DNA from: G965230065 sp965230065
Lineage (GTDB): Bacteria > Bacteroidota > Bacteroidia > Cytophagales > Cyclobacteriaceae
Reading direction: 5' to 3'
Length of the DNA stretch: 64,000 bases
Assembly (NCBI GenBank): GCA_965230065.1
Contig: OZ245942.1
Coordinates: 2,852,001 to 2,916,000, forward strand
This document shows positions 35,088 to 43,705 of the stretch, piece after piece (within the stretch, counting starts at the first letter, position 1; each line of letters begins with the position of its first letter). The translations under genes were made by a program, and so were the position numbers. The notes beneath the pieces are model-generated. The model was not told the DNA's origin. It made no database searches and saw nothing but the letters and a program-made list of their open reading frames with translations.

Positions 35088-35489
35088 ATGGACTTTTTGC
35101 AGGAAAATATCGTAAAAGAAATTAAAAAAGCATTGCCGGAAGTGCAGGGAATTTACCTGTTTGGAAGCCATGTGAGCGGGCAGCAAAACCAGGAAAGTGA
35201 TTTGGATATTGCCGTGCTTTTGCCTGAGCCGATGGAAAATATTCATCGCTGGAAACTATCGCAGCAACTGGCAGCAAGCTTGAAAAAGGAAGTAGACTTA
35301 GTTGATTTGCAAAATACTTCCACGGTGATGCAATTTCAGGTTGTGCGCAAAGGAAAGCGGTTGTTTACGGCCAATTTTTCGTATTGTGAGCGGTTTGAAG
35401 ACAAAGTTTTTCAGCTTTACCTTACCCTGAACGACGACCGGAAACCTATTTTGGATGAAATAAAGAAAAGAGGCAATATTTATGGATGA
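35088..35489 (+). CDS. Minimal nucleotidyltransferase (MNT), toxin-antitoxin type
   Basis: 133-aa protein of the polymerase-beta nucleotidyltransferase superfamily. The ATG at 35088 gives MDFLQENIVKEIKK; earlier in-frame codons lie within a repeat. The catalytic signature is G26-S27-H-V-S-G followed by D38-L-D40, with a third acidic strand VDLVDL near residue 70. Proteins of this kind normally pair with a HEPN partner as MNT/HEPN toxin-antitoxin systems, where MNT AMPylates and silences the HEPN RNase. Here the overlapping downstream frame (ATG 35482) is only 14 codons long, so the partner is missing. Confidence 0.88.
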   Translation: MDFLQENIVKEIKKALPEVQGIYLFGSHVSGQQNQESDLDIAVLLPEPMENIHRWKLSQQLAASLKKEVDLVDLQNTSTVMQFQVVRKGKRLFTANFSYCERFEDKVFQLYLTLNDDRKPILDEIKKRGNIYG

Positions 35490-35523
35490 TTTTATCAGAT
35501 TTACGAAAATTGTATTGAAATTA

Positions 35524-35597
35524 TAGCTACAAGCTGCGAGCCTCAAGCCACAAGTTAAAGGGGCTTGTCGCTTGCAGCTAATGGCTAACAGCTAAAA
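35524..35597. repeat. Dispersed hairpin repeat (AGCTACAAGC family), copy 3
   Basis: Imperfect palindrome with agctacaagctgcgagcc on the left and cttgcagct on the right (agctgcgag against agctgcaag), with inner cctcaagcc/ggggcttg. It follows the nucleotidyltransferase gene, so copies 2 and 3 bracket that gene. Confidence 0.6.
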
Positions 35598-35603
35598 AAT
35601 ATC

Positions 35604-36245
35604 ATGAGCCAAATTGACCGGGAAATACAAGAATACACAGAGAAACACACCCAACCCGAATCAGCCGTATTGCAGGAGCTAAACCGGGAAACCAACTTGA
35701 AAGTGGTGAGGGCACGCATGCTTTCGGGACAGTTGCAGGGCAGTACGCTGGCGTTGTTCGTTAAATTGCTGCAGGCAAAAAGCATTTTGGAAATCGGCAC
35801 ATTTACCGGTTACTCAGCAATATGGATGGGAAACGCCATGCCAGAAGGCGGAAAACTCCACACCATTGATAACAATGAAGAACTGGAAGAAATGGCACGG
35901 CGGTATTTTGAAAAGGCCGGACTAACCGATAAAATTACACTGCATGTGGGCGATGCCCTGGAAGTAATTCCTACACTGAACGAAACTTTTGATTTGGTAT
36001 ACGTTGATGCCGATAAAGAAAATTACCTTAATTATTATGAAATGGTAATTGATAAAATCAGAAAAGGCGGGCTAATAGTGGCCGATAACGTTTTGTGGCA
36101 TGGAAAAGTGATTTCGCCTAATGATTATAAGGACAAAGCCACCCAAACTATTCTTGATTTTAATGCGCATGTGCATAATGACAAGCGGGTAGAGAACGTT
36201 CTTTTTCCAATAAGAGATGGCCTGATGGTAATCAGAAAACTTTAG
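35604..36245 (+). CDS. Class I SAM-dependent O-methyltransferase (CCoAMT/COMT-like)
   Basis: 213-aa cytoplasmic methyltransferase of the caffeoyl-CoA/catechol O-methyltransferase family. The SAM-binding motif I is SILEIGTFTGYSAIWMG (about 60-76), followed by the acidic motif LHTIDNN and the metal-binding YVDADKENYLNYYE (D-x-D-K). ADNVLWHGKVI is the family's late signature. These enzymes need a divalent cation bound by the D-x-D residues and a second Asp-Asn pair. The lytic transglycosylase gene starts three bases after its stop, so they are co-transcribed, though their functions are not obviously related. The physiological acceptor is unknown. Confidence 0.93.
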   Translation: MSQIDREIQEYTEKHTQPESAVLQELNRETNLKVVRARMLSGQLQGSTLALFVKLLQAKSILEIGTFTGYSAIWMGNAMPEGGKLHTIDNNEELEEMARRYFEKAGLTDKITLHVGDALEVIPTLNETFDLVYVDADKENYLNYYEMVIDKIRKGGLIVADNVLWHGKVISPNDYKDKATQTILDFNAHVHNDKRVENVLFPIRDGLMVIRKL

Positions 36246-36248
36246 TGT

Positions 36249-38255
36249 ATGCAAAAACTTGGAATTCTTTTCTGCTTCATATTTATTACTTCTTTTGCTT
36301 TTGCACAAGGTCCTGCTGTGCCTGATAAAATCCGGTTTGCCGGTATGCAACTGGACCTTACTACTACGGCACAGAAAAAAATTCAGGCTGATGTGGATGC
36401 TCTCCGGCGCAGTGAGCGGTATTTCCGAATGAAACTGGAGCGGGTAGATTTGTACATGCCCCTCATAGAAAAAGCCTTCCGGGAAGAAAACGTGCCGGAT
36501 GATTTTAAATACCTTGTGATTCAGGAGAGTGCGCTCATCGGGGACGCGGTTTCATCGGCCAATGCCATCGGTTACTGGCAGTTTAAAGTGCCAGCCGCCC
36601 TGGAAGTGGGCCTCACCATCAACAATGCCGTGGATGAACGGATGAACATTGTGAACGCTTCGCACGGGGCGGCAAAGTATTTAAAGAAAAATAATACGGC
36701 TTTTTTTGATAACTGGCTGTATGCTTTGCTAGCATATAATACTGGCCCGGGTGGTGCCCTAAAAATCACCGATAAATCACAGTATGGCGCAAAACGCATG
36801 AAGCTGGACGGGCGCACCCACTGGTATGTGCTCAAATTTCTGGCACATAAAATTGCTTTTGAAAATGAAATTAGCAAAGACTCCAACCCTCACACCGAAC
36901 TCATCGCCTACGCACAGGGAGGCGGCAAAACCCTGGGCGAAATCGCCGCCGAATTTGACCTTACCGAAGCTGATCTGGAACCTTACAACAAGTGGCTGAA
37001 AAAAAAGCACGTTCCAACAGATAAAGCGTATTACGTGGTATTGCCACTCAAAACAGATGCAGTTCATGAAGAGTTACTGGCTTCTGCTACAAAACCTAAT
37101 GAGACTGAGCCAGAAAAAATATCCCCTTCAACAGCTCGTTCAACCACAAAAATTGAATCGGAAAGTCATCGTTTTCCTGAGATTGAAAAACATACTTCAC
37201 GCAAAGGAACCACTATTTTAATCAATGGCATACCGGGCACCATTGCGCTGAATGGAGAAAACCTGAATAAACTTGCTGCCCGCACGGATGTACGTGCCAA
37301 AAAACTGCAAAAATATAACGACCTGGATCGAAAAGGAGCGCGTATTGCAGGGGGCAAACCTTATTATTTGAAAAAGAAACGTAATAAGGCCAAAACTCAT
37401 TACCATGTGGTAGAACCTGGCGAAACACTTTGGAGTATTTCCCAGCGGTTTGGCATGAAGCAGAAAAAGCTGATGCGCAACAACCGCATGAAAAAGGCAG
37501 AAACCGTAAAACCCGGCCGGGTGCTCTGGCTGCGCTTCATCCGTCCACGAGGTTATCCGGTTGAGTATAAAGAATTACCCAAACAGGAAGCAAAGCCCGT
37601 ATTGGCAGAACAACCATCTTCTGGGAAGGCTCCTGTCTCAAGAAAACAAACCCCGGAAGTGAAGCCCGTTGCAACCAGAGTTGAACCGGAGGAGAAGCCC
37701 GTGGCAGAACCTCAGCCCCGTGCTGTACGGGAAGAAACACCTTCCGGACAGAATGACACGCCGAAAGAAGTGCAGGCTTCTTATGAGGAAGAAAAAGCAG
37801 CACCCAAAGAGCAACCGGAGAAAACCAAGCCTACTCCTGATGAGGAAGAATTTGAAGTGGAAAATGATTTTGCTTTTACCGATTCGCATCAGAAAGGGGC
37901 AACTTCCCATACGGTGCAGTCCGGCGATACATGGTATGGCATAGCCCGCCACTATGAAGTGAGTATTACCGACCTCACAAAAGCCAACCACATGCATGTA
38001 GAAGACAAGCTCAGCATAGGTCAGCAATTGCAAATCCCATCTGGGGCACGATTTGCAAGCAATCATCCCGAAATTGAAGAAAAACAAGCTGTAAAACCCG
38101 GAAAAGCCACAGGTCACCAGGTAAAGCCGGGCGAAACTATGTATAGCATTTCCCGTCATTATGGAGTAACAGTGAAAGAATTGATGGACTGGAACCAGAA
38201 AGAAACTTTTGATTTGAATGTGGGAGAAGAGCTTAAAGTACACGTAGACCAATAG
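36249..38255 (+). CDS. Membrane-bound lytic murein transglycosylase with three LysM domains (MltD-like)
   Basis: 668-aa secreted cell-wall enzyme; signal peptide ends at AFAQ (17-20). The SLT domain spans about 65-200, with catalytic E93 in YLVIQESAL and the conserved ANAIGYWQFK and ALLAYNTGPGG motifs. Then come a LysM-like region near 315-375, a LysM at about 390-435 (HYHVVEPGETLWSISQRFGM), a long Pro/Glu/Lys-rich spacer (about 445-545), and two more LysM domains (HTVQSGDTWYGIARHYEV near 555, HQVKPGETMYSISRHYGV near 620). The enzyme cleaves peptidoglycan to 1,6-anhydro ends. The spacer may span the periplasm. Its stop codon lies at the edge of a repeat. Confidence 0.93.
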   Translation: MQKLGILFCFIFITSFAFAQGPAVPDKIRFAGMQLDLTTTAQKKIQADVDALRRSERYFRMKLERVDLYMPLIEKAFREENVPDDFKYLVIQESALIGDAVSSANAIGYWQFKVPAALEVGLTINNAVDERMNIVNASHGAAKYLKKNNTAFFDNWLYALLAYNTGPGGALKITDKSQYGAKRMKLDGRTHWYVLKFLAHKIAFENEISKDSNPHTELIAYAQGGGKTLGEIAAEFDLTEADLEPYNKWLKKKHVPTDKAYYVVLPLKTDAVHEELLASATKPNETEPEKISPSTARSTTKIESESHRFPEIEKHTSRKGTTILINGIPGTIALNGENLNKLAARTDVRAKKLQKYNDLDRKGARIAGGKPYYLKKKRNKAKTHYHVVEPGETLWSISQRFGMKQKKLMRNNRMKKAETVKPGRVLWLRFIRPRGYPVEYKELPKQEAKPVLAEQPSSGKAPVSRKQTPEVKPVATRVEPEEKPVAEPQPRAVREETPSGQNDTPKEVQASYEEEKAAPKEQPEKTKPTPDEEEFEVENDFAFTDSHQKGATSHTVQSGDTWYGIARHYEVSITDLTKANHMHVEDKLSIGQQLQIPSGARFASNHPEIEEKQAVKPGKATGHQVKPGETMYSISRHYGVTVKELMDWNQKETFDLNVGEELKVHVDQ

Positions 38256-38345
38256 CAGTAGGCAGCAGCAGTAAGCAGTAGTATGCTGCTTTATAGTCGA
38301 CAGTCGACTGAAACTGCCTACTGCCTACTGCCTACTGCCACTGCT
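38255..38345. repeat. Dispersed hairpin repeat (GCAGTAGGCAG family), copy 1
   Basis: gcagtaggcag at 38255-38265 pairs exactly with ctgcctactgc at 38314-38324; the right side repeats the word cctactg three times. An inner near-palindrome, gtcgacagtcgac, fills the loop. Copies 2 and 3 are near 40879-40975 and 42473-42525. It starts within the stop codon of the transglycosylase gene. Confidence 0.65.
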
Positions 38346-38517
38346 TCCCTACCACCCCTCAGTTTTTTCAAAAAATATTGCCTGTACCTTATTTGCAGAA
38401 TACACTTTGTTTTTGAGAAGAAATACCATGAATTTGGCTGTCGACAAATTTGCTGCTATTTATAAACAACTTATAGGTTAGAATCATTAACAAGGTAAAT
38501 CCAGGAAAAATACGCTG

Positions 38518-38928
38518 ATGCAAAGGAAAATTGATTTGGTCATGCTTATTGATGATAATGAAACAGATAATTTCATCAGTAAGCGTATCATAGAGATCGC
38601 AGAGTTTGCCGGGGAAGTAGTAATCAAGAACTCAGGACAAAGTGCCCTCAATTATATTGAGCAATACAAAAGTGAGCCTGAAAAGCTTCCAGAACTGATA
38701 TTTCTTGACATTAACATGCCCATTGTAGATGGCTTTGTTTTTTTGTACGAGTTTGAAAACTTCCCGCCTGAAGTGAAAGATAAGTGCAAAATTGTGATTT
38801 TATCAAGCTCGGATAATAAACGCGACATTGATAAAATTGTGAATAATGACCATGTTATCAAGTTTATTACCAAACCGCTTACTGAAGCTACACTTACTGA
38901 AATCATGACGACGGATGTCAAAGAATAG
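38518..38928 (+). CDS. Stand-alone response regulator receiver protein
   Basis: 136-aa single-domain receiver (CheY-like). The acidic pair D12-D13 (LIDDNETDNFI), the phospho-acceptor D64 in FLDINMP, the Ser switch in ILSSSD and K119 in ITKP are all in place. The D-D-N-E-x-D-N start is typical of Bacteroidota receiver-only proteins related to the Rcp1 group, which are often paired with bacteriophytochrome or hybrid kinases. There is no output domain and no kinase nearby, so it probably acts in a phosphorelay encoded elsewhere. It is preceded by an unexplained AT-rich 170-base gap. Confidence 0.92.
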   Translation: MQRKIDLVMLIDDNETDNFISKRIIEIAEFAGEVVIKNSGQSALNYIEQYKSEPEKLPELIFLDINMPIVDGFVFLYEFENFPPEVKDKCKIVILSSSDNKRDIDKIVNNDHVIKFITKPLTEATLTEIMTTDVKE

Positions 38929-39040
38929 TAAGGTACTTTCATAATACCCCGCATATTTCCGGCTTTATTATGTAAAATTTATGACATTATTCGGAAGCGA
39001 GGAGGTATATCTTGCTCAAAATACTTTTTTCTTACACATT

Positions 39041-40795
39041 TTAGTAGTCAGGATCCAAGCCGAGGCGGTCTTTAAGCTCCTGCAAAGCAGGATTCTTTTC
39101 CAGCAAATAATTAAACTTTTCCCGGGGTGTATAAAGTTTTTTTTGGGTAGTTTCTTTTACTATTTGCACATCTAAACGCAATTGAAAATTTTTCAGTTCA
39201 GCTCTTAAAAATTGTAAAAGCTCGTGCCTAAAACCATTGAGCAAATCTTCCTGCAAAGGATTTGTGAGGGTAAGGGGAATGGTAATACCATCTTCTTTTA
39301 GGTGGATTTCCTGGTTCAGAATTGTAAACTCAGAGTCTTTCCCGACTTGTTTCTTTTTTTGTGCAAAGGCTTTCCAAGCTTTACGCAGGTCTTCTTCTGT
39401 TACTGGTTCATTACTTTCTGCCTGCATGGGCTGTTCTTCTTCCGCTACTTCCACCTCTTCTTTTTCCTGGCTTTGATAGGAAGGGTTGGCAATATCCTGA
39501 ATTTTTGGGATTTTGGTAGTGCTTTTCGCTTTCAGCCCCGACAATTGCGCTTTCATTTTCGTGCTTGCACTTGTGGTGCCGTTGCTATCAGAAGAAGCCT
39601 GATCTGTTTGCTCATTGGTTTCAGCAGGTGCGGTGCTGTCTAAGTTTTGTTCAGAAGAGTCATCCGTTTTTTTTTTGACCGGTTCGGTAGGACTGCTTTC
39701 TTTCAGATTGGCCATGTGCAAGGCCGCATTAACGTGCGCCATCTTCATCAGGGCCAGTTCTACATGCAGGCGCTGGTTTTTGCTGCCTTTGTAGTTGATA
39801 TCACATTGGCTGGCAATGTTGAGGGCGGTAAGCAGAAATGAAGCAGAAGCTTGTTGTGCCTGGGTCAGGTATTTTTCCCGGATTCCTTCAGAAACCTCCA
39901 GCAGTTTCACCGTAGCTTTGTCTTTGCACACCAGCAAATTACGAAAATGTTCGCTCAGGCCTACGATAAAGTTATGGCCGTCAAACCCTTTGTTCAAAAT
40001 TTCATCAAAAATGAGCAGTACCTGCGCCAGATTTTCTTCCCTGAGATGGTCGGTTACCTTGAAATAATAATCGTAATCCAGAATGTGCAGGTGGTCTATG
40101 GTATTCTGGTAGGTGATTTTTTTATCAGTGGAAAAGGTAACGATGAGGTCAAAAATAGACAAGGCGTCCCGCAGCGCGCCATCGGCTTTCTGGCTGATGA
40201 GGTTCAGGGCTTCTTCTTCGGCTTCTATGCCTTCCCGCTCGGCGATTTTCTGCAAATGTTGTGCGATATCACTTACCTGAATTCGATTAAAGTCAAAAAT
40301 CTGGCAGCGCGACAGGATAGTGGGAATCACCTTATGTTTTTCGGTGGTAGCCAGGATAAAAATGGCATAGGGAGGCGGTTCTTCCAGCGTTTTCAGAAAG
40401 GCATTGAAAGCCTGGTTTGAAAGCATGTGTACCTCGTCAATGATGTACACTTTATACTTCCCCTGTTGGGGTGGATAGCGTACCTGGTCGATGAGGTTAC
40501 GAATATCATCTACCGAATTATTTGAGGCGGCATCCAGCTCGTAAATGTTCATGGGTGTGCTGCCCGAAAGTCCCGGGTCTATGGTCTGTTCCTGTCCGGC
40601 AGCGTTCACCAACCGGGCCACAATGCGTGCACAGGTGGTTTTGCCCACACCCCGGGGCCCACAGAAAAGCAGCGCCTGGGCCAGTTGGTCTTTGTCAATG
40701 GCATTTTGCAGGGTGGTGGTAATGTGCGCTTGCCCTACCACTTCCTCAAAACCGTGGGGGCGATATTTCCGGGCTGATACGACGAACTTTTCCAT
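39041..40795 (-). CDS. dnaX: DNA polymerase III subunit gamma/tau
   Basis: 584-aa clamp-loader ATPase. Walker A is G-P-R-G-V-G-K-T-T (46-54), the Walker B/DEAD-like box is IIDEVHML (118-125), and the sensor-1 region is FILATTEKHKVIPTILSRCQIFDF. The zinc-binding cysteines usually found between Walker A and the ELDAASN motif are absent here: the stretch 61-85 is short and cysteine-free. A Glu/Ser/Thr-rich linker (about 370-450) leads to a tau-like C-terminal domain. It is transcribed divergently from the antiporter gene across a hairpin repeat. A ttactttg box five bases before the ATG may be its -7 element. Confidence 0.95.
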   Translation of the reverse strand: MEKFVVSARKYRPHGFEEVVGQAHITTTLQNAIDKDQLAQALLFCGPRGVGKTTCARIVARLVNAAGQEQTIDPGLSGSTPMNIYELDAASNNSVDDIRNLIDQVRYPPQQGKYKVYIIDEVHMLSNQAFNAFLKTLEEPPPYAIFILATTEKHKVIPTILSRCQIFDFNRIQVSDIAQHLQKIAEREGIEAEEEALNLISQKADGALRDALSIFDLIVTFSTDKKITYQNTIDHLHILDYDYYFKVTDHLREENLAQVLLIFDEILNKGFDGHNFIVGLSEHFRNLLVCKDKATVKLLEVSEGIREKYLTQAQQASASFLLTALNIASQCDINYKGSKNQRLHVELALMKMAHVNAALHMANLKESSPTEPVKKKTDDSSEQNLDSTAPAETNEQTDQASSDSNGTTSASTKMKAQLSGLKAKSTTKIPKIQDIANPSYQSQEKEEVEVAEEEQPMQAESNEPVTEEDLRKAWKAFAQKKKQVGKDSEFTILNQEIHLKEDGITIPLTLTNPLQEDLLNGFRHELLQFLRAELKNFQLRLDVQIVKETTQKKLYTPREKFNYLLEKNPALQELKDRLGLDPDY

Positions 40796-40878
40796 TACTG
40801 CAAAGTAAAGAATTAATTGGAAATAATTCTTAACTTACGGATTAATCAAAATTATTCTGTAAAGTTGAGCTGTTTTAA

Positions 40879-40975
40879 GTAGGCAGTTTGCTTTAGTTGG
40901 CAGTAGCAGGAAGCAGTAGGCAGGAATTGACTCTAATGACTGCCTACTGCTGCTGCTACTGCCGCTGCCTACTTA
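40879..40975. repeat. Dispersed hairpin repeat (GCAGTAGGCAG family), copy 2
   Basis: Stem of about 24 bp with a single bulge and few mismatches: the left arm ends in gcagtaggcag (40913-40923) and the right arm begins with ctgcctactgc (40940-40950), the outer parts being ggcagtagcag and ctgctactgcc. It fills most of the divergent space between dnaX and nhaC, where it could affect either promoter. Confidence 0.65.
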
Positions 40976-41000
40976 TCTGAAGTTTACCTTCTTTATTAAT

Positions 41001-42452
41001 ATGCGTAAAACCACAAGAGAACCTACCCTTTGGGAAGCACTGATTCCTATTCTGTTCCTGATTATCCTGCTTTTTTTCAATGTGTTCGTTGTATTTAAAG
41101 ATGCCGCCCTGGATGGTTCCAACCAGGTTATTCTGATGCTTTCGGCTGCGGTGGCAGGGCTGGTAGGCATGCGCCTGGGGGTAACGTGGGACACATTGAG
41201 CAAGGGGATGACCAAAAGTATCAATGCCGCCATGCCTTCCATTCTTATTCTTTTGCTCATTGGTTCGCTGGCGGGCACCTGGCTGCTGAGTGGTATTGTG
41301 CCAGCCATGATTTACTATGGGTTGTATGTGCTCAACCCTACCATTTTTCTGTTTGCAGCCTGCGTAGTATGTGCCATTGTTTCAGTAGCTACGGGTAGTA
41401 GTTGGTCTACCGTGGCTACTATTGGTATCGCCCTGCTGGGTATTGGCAAAACCCTGGGAATTTCAGAAGGGCTTATTGGGGGCGCCATCATTTCGGGCGC
41501 ATATTTTGGCGATAAAATGTCACCTTTGTCTGATACTACGAACCTGGCCCCTGCCATGGTGGGTACCGATTTATTTACCCACATTCGTTATATGGCTTTG
41601 ACCACCATTCCCTCTATCACCATCACGTTGATTTTGTTCATAGGCATCGGTTTTTTTAATGAAACATCCACACCCATTGGAGGAGCAGCAGAAGTGCAGG
41701 CTGCCATCAAAAGCAGCTTTAATATTTCGGGCTGGTTATTTATCGTACCTGTGGTGGTAATTTTTATGATTGTGCGGAAAGTGCCTGCCTTGCCTGCTTT
41801 ATTGGCTGGTACTTTGTTGGGCGGCTTGTTTGCCATTATCTTTCAGCCCCAGGCCATTGCGATAGTAGCAGGCAGCACCGGGCCCATAGCAACTTACGTG
41901 GCTGTGATGAAAGCCATTTATACAGATATTAGTATTCCTTCTTCTAACGCAATAGTAAGTGACTTACTTTCTACTGGTGGTATGGCCGGGATGTTGTACA
42001 CAGTATGGCTGATTCTCTCTGCTATGGTTTTTGGTGGCGTGATGGAAGCCACAGGCATGCTGGAACGCATTACCCGCTCTATCATCCGGCTGGCCCATTC
42101 TACCGGGTCGCTCATTGCGTCTACGGTGGGTACTTGTATTTTCTTTAACCTCACGGCTTCCGATCAATATTTGGCGATCGTTGTGCCGGGCAGGATGTAT
42201 GCCAACACCTACCGGGAGCGGGGTCTCAAACCAAAAAACCTGAGCCGTACGTTGGAAGACTCAGGCACGGTAACTTCGGTATTGATTCCCTGGAATACCT
42301 GTGGGGCTACCCAGGCTTCGGTGCTGGGCGTAGCTACCATGACGTATGCGCCCTTTGCCTTTTTTTGTATCATTAGCCCGTTTATGACCCTGTTGTATGG
42401 GTATTTGGGAATTAAGATTGCTTATGAAGAACCAAAAGAAGAAGTAGTTTAA
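41001..42452 (+). CDS. nhaC: Na+/H+ antiporter, NhaC family
   Basis: 483-aa inner-membrane antiporter with about 12 hydrophobic segments. Family marks are the AIVSVATGSSWSTVATIGIALLGIG block, GAIISGAYFGDKMSPLSDTTNLAPAMVG (the Asp-rich ion-binding region) and, late in the protein, EDSGTVTSVLIPWNTCGATQASVLGV. It exports sodium in exchange for protons, useful in a saline habitat. A SNF-like paralogue role (amino-acid or malate-lactate exchange, as in MleN) is possible within this family. It is monocistronic, flanked by two copies of the same hairpin repeat. Confidence 0.92.
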   Translation: MRKTTREPTLWEALIPILFLIILLFFNVFVVFKDAALDGSNQVILMLSAAVAGLVGMRLGVTWDTLSKGMTKSINAAMPSILILLLIGSLAGTWLLSGIVPAMIYYGLYVLNPTIFLFAACVVCAIVSVATGSSWSTVATIGIALLGIGKTLGISEGLIGGAIISGAYFGDKMSPLSDTTNLAPAMVGTDLFTHIRYMALTTIPSITITLILFIGIGFFNETSTPIGGAAEVQAAIKSSFNISGWLFIVPVVVIFMIVRKVPALPALLAGTLLGGLFAIIFQPQAIAIVAGSTGPIATYVAVMKAIYTDISIPSSNAIVSDLLSTGGMAGMLYTVWLILSAMVFGGVMEATGMLERITRSIIRLAHSTGSLIASTVGTCIFFNLTASDQYLAIVVPGRMYANTYRERGLKPKNLSRTLEDSGTVTSVLIPWNTCGATQASVLGVATMTYAPFAFFCIISPFMTLLYGYLGIKIAYEEPKEEVV

Positions 42453-42472
42453 ATGTTTATTGAAATAGAAAT

Positions 42473-42525
42473 GTAGGCAGTAGCAGTTGGCAGTATTTTT
42501 CTGACTGCCTACTGCCGCTGCCTAC
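42473..42525. repeat. Dispersed hairpin repeat (GCAGTAGGCAG family), copy 3
   Basis: Left arm 42473-42494 and right arm 42504-42525 pair in 18 of 22 positions, with a 9-base T-rich loop. It lies between nhaC and the exonuclease gene. Copies 2 and 3 bracket nhaC. Confidence 0.65.
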
Positions 42526-42542
42526 TGGAGACTTTACAGCTT

Positions 42543-43160
42543 ATGTTTGCCAAAGATATTACCAAAGAAGAAATTAACGCCTTGCCGCTGGACAAGTATG
42601 AAGGTAAAATTTTCCTCATCACTAAAGTGGAACAACTGGAAAATGCCTTTGAAGAAATAAAGCGACACCCGGCCGTGGGTTTTGATACAGAATCTAAACC
42701 AGCTTTCCGGCGGGGGGTATGGAATCCCATTGCCCTGTTACAAATTGCCATTCCCGGCAAAGTTTTTCTCATTCGCGTTTCGCATACCTCTGTTCACCCG
42801 ATGATTCGTGACTTTTTTGCCAATGAGCATATTAAAAAGGTAGGCATCAGCATACGGGATGATATCAAAGACCTGAGAAAAACCTGGGCTTTGGCTGGCA
42901 ATAACCCGGATAATTTTCAGGCCTCGGCCATTGTAGAGCTGAATGAAATTGCCCATCAGTTGGAAATACCACATGCCGGGGTACGGCGGCTTACGGCCAT
43001 TTTTCTGGGCTTCCGGGTATCCAAATCGCAGCAAACATCCAATTGGGAGAATCTCGGACTTACCGAAGCCCAGCTCCGCTACGCCGCTACCGATGCCTGG
43101 GTGTGTTTGGAGATTTATTCCAAACTGCAATCACTGGGGTATCTTGATGGTTTGGGATAA
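42543..43160 (+). CDS. DEDDy-type 3'-5' exonuclease
   Basis: 205-aa nuclease of the DnaQ-like superfamily, RNase D/WRN subgroup. Exo I is D48-T-E50 in AVGFDTESKP, Exo II is the acidic region GISIRDDIKDL (D106 or D107), and Exo III is Y180-A-A-T-D184, the DEDDy type. The fold is complete and no HRDC or helicase domain is attached, so it acts as a single-domain enzyme on DNA or RNA 3' ends. Related short proteins are common in Bacteroidota. The 215-base gap after it contains nothing I can identify. Confidence 0.92.
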   Translation: MFAKDITKEEINALPLDKYEGKIFLITKVEQLENAFEEIKRHPAVGFDTESKPAFRRGVWNPIALLQIAIPGKVFLIRVSHTSVHPMIRDFFANEHIKKVGISIRDDIKDLRKTWALAGNNPDNFQASAIVELNEIAHQLEIPHAGVRRLTAIFLGFRVSKSQQTSNWENLGLTEAQLRYAATDAWVCLEIYSKLQSLGYLDGLG

Positions 43161-43375
43161 TTTTGATGTAAACCTCTGATATTTTGTAAAAACTCTTTAA
43201 GGAAGGCAAAGTATATTTTAGGCCGGCAATTGACCACACAGAAAAATTGGGAATATTGTCCTAATTGAAAATCTTCATTTGACTTGTAGTTAAAGAGGCA
43301 AATGGCAAAAAAGCCCTTAACCTAATGAAGAGCTTTCCAAAGCCTCATTGAATAAGTATTTTAAGAAATCATTTT

Positions 43376-43705
43376 ATGAAGCAGTACTTAATACTTTTAA
43401 AGGGTAATAAAGGGCTTGATTACGCTCCTGAAGCACTACAGAAAAGACTTGAGGAGTACCGTGAATGGGTTTCGTCGATAGCAGAGCATTATGTTACAGA
43501 TAATCGTCTGGAGCATTCTGGTGCATACATTGACAAAAAAGGAAGCATCAAAATGGATGGGCCTTTTTTAGAAGCCAAGGAGATTATTGCAGGGTTTATC
43601 ATCATTACTGCTGAAAACATCGAGCAAGCAATAGCAATATCCAACACATCGCCTTTGCTCCAATACTTTGAAATGATTGTGAGGCCCATAGTTTCACCTG
43701 ATTGA
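43376..43705 (+). CDS. YciI/DGPF-family protein
   Basis: 109-aa YCII-domain protein with the diagnostic D61-G-P-F64 in KMDGPFLEAKEIIAGF, preceded by YLILLKGNKG and followed by the A-I-A-I-S-N-T-S helix of the ferredoxin-like fold. Its stop overlaps the TTG start of the sigma factor gene by four bases. DGPF proteins are the hallmark neighbours and targets of ECF42 sigma factors, so the pair forms one regulatory unit. The biochemical role of DGPF proteins is not settled. Confidence 0.92.
   Translation: MKQYLILLKGNKGLDYAPEALQKRLEEYREWVSSIAEHYVTDNRLEHSGAYIDKKGSIKMDGPFLEAKEIIAGFIIITAENIEQAIAISNTSPLLQYFEMIVRPIVSPD

Noticed and set aside
35482..35526. HEPN partner gene of the MNT protein
   Set aside because: Only 14 codons before a stop; no HEPN Rx4-6H motif.
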